NCBI GenBank assembly: GCA_963575645.1
Contig: OY754467.1
Span: forward strand, 25,292,501-25,356,500
Direction: 5' to 3'
From: Xanthostigma xanthostigma
Lineage: Eukaryota; Arthropoda; Insecta; Raphidioptera; Raphidiidae
Length of the DNA stretch: 64,000 nucleotides
Translations under genes and position numbers: made by a program
Notes under the pieces: model-generated
Databases searched by the model: none
What the model was told of the DNA's origin: nothing
The model's input: the letters and a program-made list of their open reading frames with translations, nothing else
Shown: positions 41,750 to 55,269 of the stretch, one piece after another
How the letters are laid out: every line of letters begins with the position of its first letter
Position numbering within the stretch: position 1 is the stretch's first letter

Positions 41750-44350
41750 ACCATTATTTTAACGTTACAAGCAGTTTTTACATGCTTTACGACAATTAGG
41801 TGCAAATGAGTCTTTATAGGCAAAATTGCTTTATTTTACAAAGGTAACTTTACTTAAACTATAACATTCAGGTTTAGATCATTCTCTTATAAGAAAATGC
41901 AAACTGCATATTAACTATTATTTTAACGCATACAAGCAGTTTTTACAAGCTTTATGACAATTAGGTGCAAATGACTCCTTATAGGCAAAATTGCTTTATT
42001 TCAAGAGGGTAAGACTATTTACACTATAACATTCAGGTTTGTATCATTCTCTCATAAGAAAATGCAAACTGCATATTTACTATCATTTTAACGCATACAA
42101 GCAGTTTTTACATGCTTTATGACAATTAGGTGCAAATGAGTCTTTATAGGCAAAATTGCTTTATTTCATGAGGGTAAGTCTATTTACACTATAACATTCA
42201 GGTTTGGATCATTCTCTCATAAGAAAATGCAAACTGCATATTAACCATTATTTTAACGCAGACAAGCAGTTTTTACATGCTTCACGACAATTGCGTGCAA
42301 ATGAGTCCTTATAGGCAAAATTGCTTTATTTTACAAAGGTAAGTCTATTTTTACTATAACATTCAGGTTTGGATCATTCTCTCATAAGAAAATGCAAACT
42401 GCATATTATACATTATTTTAACGCATAAAGCAGTTTTTACATGCTTTATGACAATTAGAGGCAAATGAGTCCTTATAGGCAAAATTGCTTTATTTCATGA
42501 AGGTAAGTCTATTTACACTATAACATTCAGGTTTGGATCATTCTCTCATAAGAAAATGCAAACTGCATATTAACCATTATTTTAACGCTGACAAGCAGTT
42601 TTTACATGCTTTATGACAATTAGGGGCAAATGAGTCTTTATAGGCAAAATTGATTTATTTCATGAGGGTAAGTCTATTTACACTATACCATTCAGGTTTG
42701 GATCATTCTCTCATAAGAAAATGCAAACTTCATATTAACCATTATTTAAACGCAGACATGCAGTTTTTACATGCTTTACGACAATTAGGTGCAAATGAGT
42801 CCTTATAGGCAAAATTGCTTTATTTCACAAACGTTAGTTTACTTACACTATAACATTCAGGTTTGGATCATTCTCTCATAAAAAAATGCAAACTGCATAT
42901 TTACTATCATTTTCACGCAGACAAGCAGTTTTTACATGCTTCACGACAATTGCGTGCAAATGAGTCCTTATAGGCAAAATTGCTTTATTTTACAAAGGTA
43001 AGTCTATTTACACTATAATATTCAGGTTTGGATCATTATCTCATAAGAAAATGCAAACTGCATATTAACCACTATTTTAACGCATACAAGCAGTTTTTAC
43101 ATGCTTTATGACAATTAGGGGCAAATGAGTCCTTATAGGCAAAATTGCTTTATTTTATGAAGGTAAGTCTATTTACACTATTACATTCAGGTTTGGATCA
43201 TTCTCTCATAAGAAAATGCAAACTGCATATTAACCATTATTTTAACGTTACAAGCAGTTTTTACATGCTTTACGACAATTAGGTGCAAATGAGTCTTTAT
43301 AGGCAAAATTGCTTTATTTTACAAAGGTAACTTTACTTAAACTATAACATTCAGGTTTAGATCATTCTCTTATAAGAAAATGCAAACTGCATATTAACTA
43401 TTATTTTAACGCATACAAGCAGTTTTTACAAGCTTTATGACAATTAGGTGCAAATGACTCCTTATAGGCAAAATTGCTTTATTTCAAGAGGGTAAGACTA
43501 TTTACACTATAACATTCAGGTTTGTATCATTCTCTCATAAGAAAATGCAAACTGCATATTTACTATCATTTTAACGCATACAAGCAGTTTTTACATGCTT
43601 TATGACAATTAGGTGCAAATGAGTCTTTATAGGCAAAATTGCTTTATTTCATGAGGGTAAGTCTATTTACACTATAACATTCAGGTTTGGATCATTCTCT
43701 CATAAGAAAATGCAAACTGCATATTAACCATTATTTTAACGCAGACAAGCAGTTTTTACATGCTTCACGACAATTGCGTGCAAATGAGTCCTTATAGGCA
43801 AAATTGCTTTATTTTACAAAGGTAAGTCTATTTTTACTATAACATTCAGGTTTGGATCATTCTCTCATAAGAAAATGCAAACTGCATATTATACATTATT
43901 TTAACGCATAAAGCAGTTTTTACATGCTTTATGACAATTAGAGGCAAATGAGTCCTTATAGGCAAAATTGCTTTATTTCATGAAGGTAAGTCTATTTACA
44001 CTATAACATTCAGGTTTGGATCATTCTCTCATAAGAAAATGCAAACTGCATATTAACCATTATTTTAACGCTGACAAGCAGTTTTTACATGCTTTATGAC
44101 AATTAGGGGCAAATGAGTCTTTATAGGCAAAATTGATTTATTTCATGAGGGTAAGTCTATTTACACTATACCATTCAGGTTTGGATCATTCTCTCATAAG
44201 AAAATGCAAACTTCATATTAACCATTATTTAAACGCAGACATGCAGTTTTTACATGCTTTACGACAATTAGGTGCAAATGAGTCCTTATAGGCAAAATTG
44301 CTTTATTTCACAAACGTTAGTTTACTTACACTATAACATTCAGGTTTGGA
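41750..44350. repeat. Nine-monomer repeat (1,483-bp period), first pair
   Basis: The short aacgttacaag variant occurs at 41,761 and 43,244, and acaaacg at 42,827 and 44,310, both 1,483 bp apart (nine monomers less two bases). The two missing bases are visible: aacgttac in place of aacgcatac, and gcataaag in place of gcatacaag. Other shared markers are ggtaactttac, tttgtatcatt, tttttactataac, attgatttatttc, actataccatt and aaacttcat. Block 4 holds the matching pair at ~55,270-57,870. Confidence 0.85.
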
Positions 44351-45659
44351 TCATTCTCTCATAAGAAAATGCAAACTGCATATTAACAATTATTTTAACG
44401 CATACAAGCAGTTTTTACATGCTTTACGACAATTAGGTGCAAATGAGTCCTTATAGGCAAAAGTGCTTTATTTCATGATGGTAAGTCTATTTACACTATA
44501 ACATTCAGGTTTGGATCATTCTCTCATAAGAAAATGCAAACTGCATATTTACTATCATTTTCACGCAGACAAGCAGTTTTTACATGCTTCACGACAATTG
44601 CGTGCAAATGAGTCCTTATAGGCAAAATTGCTTTATTTTACAAAGGTAAGTCTATTTACACTATAACATTCAGGTTTGGGTCATTCTCTCATAAGAAAAT
44701 GCAAACTGCATATTAACCATTATTTTAACGCATACAAGCAGTTTTTACATGCTTTATGACAATTAGGTGCAAATGAGTCTTTATAGGCAAAATTGCTTTA
44801 TTTCATGAGGGTAAGTCTATTTACACTATAACATTCAGGTTTGGATCATTCTCTTATAAGAAAATGCAAACTGCATATTAACCATTATTTAAACGCAGAC
44901 AAGCAGTTTTTACATGCTTTACGACAAATAGATGCAAATGAGTCTTTATAGGCAAAATTGCTTTATTTCATAAGGGTAAGTCTATTTACACTATAACATT
45001 CAGGTTTGGATCATTCTCTCATAAGAAAATGCAAACTGCATATTTACTATCATTTTCACGCAGACAAGCAGTTTTTACATGCTTCACGACAATTGCGTGC
45101 AAATGAGTCCTTATAGGCAAAATTGCTTTATTTTACAAAGGTAAGTCTATTTACACTATAACATTCAGGTTTGGATCATTCTCTCATAAGAAAATGCAAA
45201 CTGCATATTAACCATTATTTTAACGCATACAAGCAGTTTTTACATGCTTTATGACAATTTGGGGCAAATGAGTCTATATAGGCAAAATTGCTTTATTTTA
45301 CAAAGGTAAGTTTACTTAAACTATAACATTCAGGTTTAGATCATTCTCTTATAAGAAAATGCAAACTGCATATTAACTATTATTTTAACGCATACAAGCA
45401 GTTTTTACAAGCTTTATGACAAATAGGTGCAAATGACTCCTTATAGGCAAAATTGCTTTATTTCAAGAGGGTAAAACTATTTACACTATAACATTCAGGT
45501 TTGGATCATTCTCTCATAAGAAAATGCAAACTGCATATTTTACATTATTTTAACGCATACAAGCAGTTTTTACATGCTTTATGACAATTAGGTGCAAATG
45601 AGTCTTTATAGGCAAAATTGCTTTATTTCATGAAGGTAAGTCTATTTACACTATAACAA

Positions 45660-48304
45660 TCAGGTTTGGATCATTCTCTCATAAGAAAATGCAAACTGCA
45701 TATTAACCATTATTTTAACGCAGACAAGCAATTTTTACATGCTTCACGACAATTGCGTGCAAATGAGTCCTTATAGACAAAATTGCTTTATTTTACAAAG
45801 GTAAGTCTATTTTCACTATAACATTCAGGTTTGGATCATTCTCTCATAAGAAAATGCAAACTGCATATTATACATTATTTTAACGCATACAAGCAGTTTT
45901 TACATGCTTTATGACAATTAGAGGCAAATGAGTCCTTATAGGCAAAATTGCTTTATTTCATGAAGGTAAGTCTATTTACACTATAACATTCAGGTTTGGA
46001 TCATTCTCTCATAAGAAAATGCAAACTGCATATTAACCATTATTTTAACGCTGACAAGCAGTTTTTACATGCTTTACGACAATTAGGTGCAAATGAGTCC
46101 TTATAGGCAAAATTGCTTTATTTCACAAACGTTAGTTTACTTACACTATAACATTCAGGTTTGGATCATTCTCTCATAAGAAAATGCAAACTGCATATTT
46201 ACTATCATTTTCACGCAGACAAGCAGTTTTTACATGCTTCACGACAATTGCGTGCAAATGAGTCCTTATAGGCAAAATTGCTTTATTTTACAAAGGTAAG
46301 TCTATTTACACTATAATATTCAGGTTTGGATCATTATCTCATAAGAAAATGCAAACTGCATATTAACCACTATTTTAACGCATACAAGCAGTTTTTACAT
46401 GCTTTATGACAATTAGGGGCAAATGAGTCCTTATAGGCAAAATTGCTTTATTTTACAAAGGTAAGTTTACTTAAACTATAACATTCAGGTTTAGATCATT
46501 CTCTCATAAAAAAATGCAAACTGCATATTTACTATCATTTTAACGCATACAAGCAGTTTTTACATGCTTTATGACAATTAGGTGCAAATGAGTCTTTATA
46601 GGCAAAATTGCTTTATTTCATGAGGGTAAGTCGATTTACACTATAACATTCAGGTTTGGATCATTCTCTCATAAGAAAATGTAAACTGCATATTAACCAT
46701 TATTTTAACGCAGACAAGCAGTTTTTACATGCTTCACGACAATTGCGTGCAAATGAGTCTTTATAGGCAAAATTGCTTTATTTTACAAAGGTAAGTCTAT
46801 TTTCACTATAACATTAAGGTTTAGATCATTCTCTCATAAGAAAATGCAAACTGCATATTAACCATTATTTCAACGCATACAAGCAGTTTTTACATGCTTT
46901 ATGACAATAAGGGGCAAATGAGTCCTTATAGGCAAAATTGCTTTATTTCATGAAGGTTAGTCTATTTACACTATAACATTCAGGTTTGGATCATTCTCTC
47001 ATAAGAAAATGCAAACTGCATATTAACCATTATTTTAACGCAGACAAGCAATTTTTACATGCTTCACGACAATTGCGTGCAAATGAGTCCTTATAGACAA
47101 AATTGCTTTATTTTACAAAGGTAAGTCTATTTTCACTATAACATTCAGGTTTGGATCATTCTCTCATAAGAAAATGCAAACTGCATATTATACATTATTT
47201 TAACGCATACAAGCAGTTTTTACATGCTTTATGACAATTAGAGGCAAATGAGTCCTTATAGGCAAAATTGCTTTATTTCATGAAGGTAAGTCTATTTACA
47301 CTATAACATTCAGGTTTGGATCATTCTCTCATAAGAAAATGCAAACTGCATATTAACCATTATTTTAACGCTGACAAGCAGTTTTTACATGCTTTACGAC
47401 AATTAGGTGCAAATGAGTCCTTATAGGCAAAATTGCTTTATTTCACAAACGTTAGTTTACTTACACTATAACATTCAGGTTTGGATCATTCTCTCATAAG
47501 AAAATGCAAACTGCATATTTACTATCATTTTCACGCAGACAAGCAGTTTTTACATGCTTCACGACAATTGCGTGCAAATGAGTCCTTATAGGCAAAATTG
47601 CTTTATTTTACAAAGGTAAGTCTATTTACACTATAATATTCAGGTTTGGATCATTATCTCATAAGAAAATGCAAACTGCATATTAACCACTATTTTAACG
47701 CATACAAGCAGTTTTTACATGCTTTATGACAATTAGGGGCAAATGAGTCCTTATAGGCAAAATTGCTTTATTTTACAAAGGTAAGTTTACTTAAACTATA
47801 ACATTCAGGTTTAGATCATTCTCTCATAAAAAAATGCAAACTGCATATTTACTATCATTTTAACGCATACAAGCAGTTTTTACATGCTTTATGACAATTA
47901 GGTGCAAATGAGTCTTTATAGGCAAAATTGCTTTATTTCATGAGGGTAAGTCGATTTACACTATAACATTCAGGTTTGGATCATTCTCTCATAAGAAAAT
48001 GTAAACTGCATATTAACCATTATTTTAACGCAGACAAGCAGTTTTTACATGCTTCACGACAATTGCGTGCAAATGAGTCTTTATAGGCAAAATTGCTTTA
48101 TTTTACAAAGGTAAGTCTATTTTCACTATAACATTAAGGTTTAGATCATTCTCTCATAAGAAAATGCAAACTGCATATTAACCATTATTTCAACGCATAC
48201 AAGCAGTTTTTACATGCTTTATGACAATAAGGGGCAAATGAGTCCTTATAGGCAAAATTGCTTTATTTCATGAAGGTTAGTCTATTTACACTATAACATT
48301 CAGG
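45660..48304. repeat. Eight-monomer pair, block-4 copy (2 x 1,320 bp)
   Basis: This is the image of 27,361-30,000 at an offset of 18,304. The markers acaaacgtt (~46,130 and ~47,450), cataaaaaaatg (~46,504 and ~47,824) and gtaagtcgat (~46,626 and 47,946) are 1,320 bp apart. Its presence in both twins means the eight-monomer duplication came before the block 3/block 4 duplication. Confidence 0.85.
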
Positions 48305-49141
48305 TTTGGATCTTTCTCTCATAAGAAAATGCAAACTGCATAACCATTATTTAAACGCAGACAAGCCGTTTTTACATGCTTTACGACAATTAGGTGCAAA
48401 TGAGTCTTTATAGGCAAAATTGGCTTATTTCATGAGGGTAAGTCTATTTACACTATAACATTCAGGTTTGGATCATTCTCTCATAAGAAAATGCAAACTG
48501 CATATTAACCATTATTTAAACGCAGACAAGCAGTTTTTACATGCTTTACGACAAATTGGTGCAAATGAGTCTTTATAGGAAAAATTGCTTTATTTCATGA
48601 GGGTAAGTCTATTTACACTATAACATTCAGGTTTGGATCATTCTCTCATAAGAAAATACAAACTGCTTATTTACTATAATTTCACGCAGACAAGCAGTTT
48701 TTACATGCTTCACGACAATTGCGTGCAAATGAGTCCTTATAGGCAAAATTGCTTCTTTTTACAAAGGTAAGTCTATTTACACTATAACATTCAGGTTTGG
48801 ATCATTCTCTCATAAGAAAGAATAAACTGCATATTTACTATCATTTTAACGCATACAAGCAGTTTTTACATGCTTTATGACAATTAAGTGCAAATGAGTC
48901 TTTATAGGCAAAATTGCTTTATTTCATGAAGGTAAGTCTATTTACACTATAACATTCAGGTTTGGATCATTCTCTCATAAGAAAATGCAAACTGCATATT
49001 AACAATTATTTTAACGCTGACAAGCAGTTTTTACATGCTTTACGACAATTAGGTGCAAATGAGTCCTTATAGGCAAAAGTGCTTTATTTCATGAGGGTCA
49101 GTCTATTTACACTATAACATTCAGTTTTGGATCATTCTCTC

Positions 49142-49306
49142 ATAAGAAAATGCAAACTGCATATTTACTATCATTTTCACGCAGACAAGCAGTTTTCACA
49201 TGTTTTACGACAATTAGGTGGAAATAAGTCCCTAAAGGCAAAGTTGTTTTATTTCACAAAGGTTAGTCTACTTTCACTATAACATTCAGGTTTGGATCAT
49301 TTTCTC
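49142..49306 (+). repeat. Most divergent monomer type, block-4 copy
   Basis: Same variant as 30,838-31,002 at an offset of 18,304. It is the last copy in the window; the expected fifth-block copy near 59,500 is absent. Confidence 0.85.
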
Positions 49307-52300
49307 ATAAAAAAATGCAAACTGCATATTAACCATTATTTTAACGCAGACAAGCAGTTTTTACATGCTTCACGACAATTGCGTGCAAATGAGTCCTTAT
49401 AGGCAAAATTGCTTTATTTTACAACGGTAAGTCTATTTACACTATAACATTAAGGTTTGGAACATTCTCTCATAAGAAAATGCAATCTGCATATTAACCA
49501 TTATTTTAACGCATACAAGCAGTTTTTACATGCTTTATGACAATTAGGGGCAAATGAGTCCTTATAGGCAAAATTGCTTTATTTCATGAAGGTAAGTCTA
49601 TTTACACTATTACATTCAGGTTTGGATCATTCTCTCATAAGAAAATGCAAACTGCATATTAACCATTATTTTAACGCATACAAGCAGTTTTTACATGCTT
49701 TACGACAATTAGGTGCAAATGAGTCTTTATAGGCAAAATTGCTTTATTTCATGAGGGTAAGTCTATTTACACTATAACATTCAGGTTTGGATCATTCTCT
49801 CATAAGAAAATGCAAACTGCATATTAACCATTATTTAAACGCAGACAAGCAGTTTTTACATGCTTTACGACAAATTGATGCAAATGAGTCTTTATAGGCA
49901 AAATTGCTTTATTTCATGAGGGTAAGTCTATTTACACTTTAACATTCAGGTTTGGATCATTCTCTCATAAGAAAATGCAAACTGCATATTTACTATCATT
50001 TTCACGCAGACAAGCAGTTTTTACATGCTTCACAACAATTGCGTGCAAATGAGTCCTTATAGGCAAAATTGCTTTATTTTACAAAGGTAAGTCTATTTTC
50101 ACTATAACATTCAGGTTTGGATCATTCTCTCATAAGAAAATGCAAACTGCATATTATACATTATTTTAACGCATACAAGCAGTTTTTACATGCTTTATGA
50201 CAATTAGGGGCAAATAAGTCCTTATAGGCAAAATTGCTTTATTTTACAAAAGTAAGTCTATTTACACTATAACATTCAGGTTTGGATCATTCTCTCATAA
50301 GAAAATGCAAACTGCATATTAACCATTATTTTAACGCTGACAAGCAGTTTTTACATGCTTCATGACAATTAGGGGCAAATGAGTCCCTATAGGCAAAATT
50401 GCTTTATTTCATGAAGGTAAGTCTATTTACACTATAACATTTAGGTTTGGATAATTCTCTCATAAGAAAATGCAAACTGCATATTAACCATTATTTTAAC
50501 GCAGACAAGCAGTTTTTACATGCTTTATGACAATTAGGGGCAAATGAGTCCTTATAGGCAAAATTGCTTTATTTTACCAAAGTAAGTCTATTTACACTAT
50601 AACATTCAGGTTTGGATCATTCTCTCATAAGAAAATGCAAACTGCATATTAACCATTATTTAAACGCAGACAAGCAGTTTTTACATGCATTACGACAATT
50701 AGGTGCAAATGAGTCTTTATAGGCAAAATTGCTTTATTTCATGAGGGTAAATCTATTTACACTATAATATTCAGGTCTGGATCATTCTCTCATAATAAAA
50801 TGCAAACTGCATATTTACTATCATTTTCACGCAGACAAGCAGTTTTTACATGCTTCACGACAATTTCGTGCAAATGAGTCCTTATAGGCAAAATTGCTTT
50901 ATTTTACAAAGGTAAGTCTATTTACACTATAACATTCAGGTTTGGATCATTTTCTCATAAGAAAATGCAAACTGCATATTAACCATTATTTTAACGCATA
51001 CAAGCAGTTTTTACATGCTTTATGACAATTAGGGGCAAATGAGTCTATATAGGCAAAATTGCTTTATTTTACAAAGGTAAGTTTTTTTAAACTATAACAT
51101 TAAGGTTTAGATCATTCTCTCATAAGAAAATGCAAACTGCATATTAACTATTATTTAACGCATACAAGCAGTTTTTACAAGCTTTATGACAATTAGGTGC
51201 AAATGAGTCCTTACAGGCAAAATTGCTTTATTTCATGATGGTAAGTCTATTTACACTATAACATTCAGGTTTGGATCATTCTCTCATAAGAAAATGCAAA
51301 CTGCATATTAACCATTATTTTAACGCTGACAAGCAGTTTTTACATGCTTTATGACAATTAGGGGCAAATGAGTCCTTATAGGCAAAATTGCTTGATTTCA
51401 TAAAGGTAAGTCTATTTAAACTATTACATTCAGGTTTGGATCATTCTCTCATAAGAAAATGCAAACTGCATATTAACCATTATTTTAACGCATACAAGCA
51501 GTTTTTACATGCTTTACGACAGTTAGGTGCAAATGAGTCTTTATAGGCAAAATTGCTTTATTTCATGAGGGTAAGTCTATTTACACTATAACATTCAGGT
51601 TTGGATCATTCTCTCATAAGAAAATGCAAACTGCATATTTACTATCATTTTCACGCAGACAAGCAGTTTTTACATGCTTCACGACAATTGCGTGCAAATG
51701 AGTCCTTATAGGCAAAATTGCTTTATTTTACAAAGGTAAGTCTATTTACACTATAACATTCAGGTTTGGATCATTCTCTTATAAGAAAATGCAAACTGCA
51801 TATTAACCATTATTTTAACGCATACAAGCAGTTTTTACATGCTTTATGACAATTAGGGGCAAATGAGTCTATATAGGCAAAATTGCTTCATTTTACAAAG
51901 GTAAGTTTACTTAAACTATAACATTCAGGTTTAGATCATTCTCTTATAAGAAAATGCAAACTGCATATTAACTATTATTTTAACGCATACAAGCAGTTTT
52001 TACAAGCTTTATGACAATTAGGTGCAAATGACTCCTTATAGGCAAAATTGCTTTATTTCAAGAGGGTAAGACTATTTACACTATAACATTCAGGTTTGGA
52101 TCATTCTCTCATAAGAAAATGCAAACTGCATATTTACTATCATTTTAACGCATACAAGCAGTTTTTACATGCTTTATGACAATTAGGTGCAAATGAGTCT
52201 TTATAGGCAAAATTGCTTTATTTCATGAGGGTAAGTCTATTTACACAATAACATTCAGGTTTGGATCATTCTCTCATAAGAAAATGCAAACTGCATATTA

Positions 52301-55269
52301 ACCATTATTTTATCGCAGACAAGCAGTTTTTACATGCTTCACGACAATTGCGTGCAAATGAGTCCTTATAGGCAAAATTGCTTTATTTTACAAAGGTAAG
52401 TCTATTTTCACTATAACATTCAGGTTTGGATCATTCTCTCATAAGAAAATGCAAACTGCATATTAACCATTATTTTAACGCATACAAGCAGTTTTTACAT
52501 GCTTTATGACAATTAGGGGCAAATGAGTCTATAAAGGCAAAATTGCTTCATTTTACAAAGGTAAGTTTACTTAAACTATAACATTCAGGTTTAGATCATT
52601 CTCTTATAAGAAAATGCAAACTGCATATTAACTATTATTTTAACGCATACAAGCAGTTTTTACAAGCTTTATGACAATTAGGTGCAAATGACTCCTTATA
52701 GGCAAAATTGCTTTATTTCAAGAGGGTAAGACTATTTACACTATAACATTCATGTTTGGATCATTCTCTCATAAGAAAATGCAAACTGCATATTTACTAT
52801 CATTTTAACGCATACAAGCAGTTTTTACATGCTTTATGACAATTAGGTGCAAATGAGTCCTTATAGGCAAAATTGCTTTATTTCATGAAGGTAAGTCTAT
52901 TTACACTATAACATTCAGGTTTGGATCATTCTCTCATAAGAAAATGCAAACTGCATATTAACCATTATTTTAACGCTGACAAGCAGTTTTTACATGCTTT
53001 ATGACAATTAGGGGCAAATGAGTCTTTATAGGCAAAATTGCTTTATTTTACAAAGGTAAGTCTATTTACACTATAACATTCAGGTTTGGATCATTCTCTC
53101 ATGAGAAAATGCAAACTGCATATTAACCATTATTTAAACGCAGACATGCAGTTTTTACATGCTTCACGACAATTTCGTGCAAATGAGTCCTTATAGGCAA
53201 AATTGCTTTATTTTACAAAGGTAAGTCTATTTACACTATAACATTCAGGTTTGGATCATTCTCTCATAAGAAAATGCAAACTGCATATTAACAATTATTT
53301 TAACGCATACAAGCAGTTTTTACATGCTTTACGACAATTAGGTGCAAATGAGTCCTTATAGGCAAAAGTGCTTTATTTCATGAGGGTAAGTCTATTTACA
53401 CTATAACATTCAGGTTTGGATCATTCTCTCATAAGAAAATGCAAACTGCATATTTACTATCATTTTAACGCATACAAGCAGTTTTTACATGCTTTATGAC
53501 AATAAGGTGCAAATGAGTCTTTATAGGCAAAATTGCTTTATTTCATGAGGGTAAGTCTATTTACACTATAACATTTAGGTTTGGATCATTCTCTCATTAG
53601 AAAATGCAAACTGCATATTAACCATTATTTTAACGCAGACAAGCAGTTTTTACATGCTTCACGACAATTGCGTGCAAATGAGTCCTTATAGGCAAAATTG
53701 CTTTATTTTACAAAGGTAAGTCTATTTTCACTATAACATTCAGGTTTGGATCATTCTCTCATAAGAAAATGCAAACTGCATATTATACATTATTTTAACG
53801 CATACAAGCAGTTTTTACATGCTTTATGACAATTAGGGGCAAATAAGTCCTTATAGGCAAAATTGCTTTATTTTACAAAAGTAAGTCTATTTACACTATA
53901 ACATTCAGGTTTGGATCATTCTCTCATAAGAAAATGCAAACTGCATATTAACCATTATTTTCACGCTGACAAGCAGTTTTTACATGCTTTATGACAATTA
54001 GGGGCAAATGAGTCCCTATAGGCAAAATTGCTTTATTTCATGAAGGTAAGTCTATTTACACTATAACATTTAGGTTTGGATCATTCTCTCATAAGAAAAT
54101 GCAAACTGCATATTAACCATTATTTTAACGCAGACAAGCAGTTTTTACATGCTTTATGACAATTAGGGGCAAATGAGTCCTTATAGGCAAAATTGCTTTA
54201 TTTCATGAAGGTAAGTCTATTTACACTATAACATTCAGGTTTGGATCATTCTCTCATAAGAAAATGCAAACTGCATATTAACCATTATTTAAACGCAGAC
54301 AAGCAGTTTTTACATGCTTTACGACAATTAGGTGCAAATGAGTCTTTATAGGCAAAATTGCTTTATTTCATGAGGGTAAATCTATTTACACTATAATATT
54401 CAGGTCTGGATCATTCTCTCATAATAAAATGCAAACTGCATATTTACTATCATTTTCACGCAGACAAGCAGTTTTTACATGCTTCACGACAATTTCGTGC
54501 GAATGAGTCCTTATAGGCAAAATTGCTTTATTTTACAAAGGTAAGTCTATTTACACTATAACATTCAGGTTTGGATCATTCTCTCATAAGAAAATACAAA
54601 CTGCATATTAACCATTATTTTAACGCATACAAGCAGTTTTTACATGCTTTATGACAATTAGGGGCAAATGAGTCCTTATAGGCAAAATTGCTTTATTTCA
54701 TGAAGGTAAGTCTATTTACACTATAACATTCAGGTTTGGATCATTCTCTCATAAGAAAATGCAAACTGCATATTAACCATTATTTAAACGCAGACAAGCA
54801 GTTTTTACATGCTTTACGACAATTAGGTGCAAATGAGTCTTTATAGGCAAAATTGCTTTATTTCATGAGGGTAAATCTATTTACACTATAATATTCAGGT
54901 TTGGATCATTCTCTCATAATAAAATGCAAACTGCATATTTACTATCATTTTCACGCAGACAAGCAGTTTTTAGATGCTTCACGACAATTTCGTGCAAATG
55001 AGTCCTTATAGGCAAAATTGCTTTATTTTACAAAGGTAAGTTTTTTTAAACTATAACATTAAGGTTGAGATCATTCTCTCATAAGAAAATGCAAACTGCA
55101 TATTAACTATTATTTAACGCATACAAGCAGTTTTTACAAGCTTTATGACAATTAGGTGCAAATGAGTCCTTACAGGCAAAATTGCTTTATTTCATGATGG
55201 TAAGTCTATTTACACTATAACATTCAGGTTTGGATCATTCTCTCATAAGAAAATGCAAACTGCATATTA

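Larger units (their letters stand above)
26047..44360. repeat. Higher-order block 3 (longer twin)
   Basis: This block reappears at ~44,361-57,880. The offset is 18,304 up to ~33,640 (tttgggtcat at 26,371 and 44,675; gcataacc at 30,034 and 48,338), then 17,974 after a 330-bp gain (tacaagc at 34,027 and 52,001), then 13,520 past a 4,454-bp duplication (atgagaaaat at 39,581 and 53,101). Apart from these whole-monomer changes, differences seen by eye are isolated single bases, for example near 30,119 against 48,423. It contains the eight-monomer, 27-monomer and nine-monomer repeats listed separately. Confidence 0.85.
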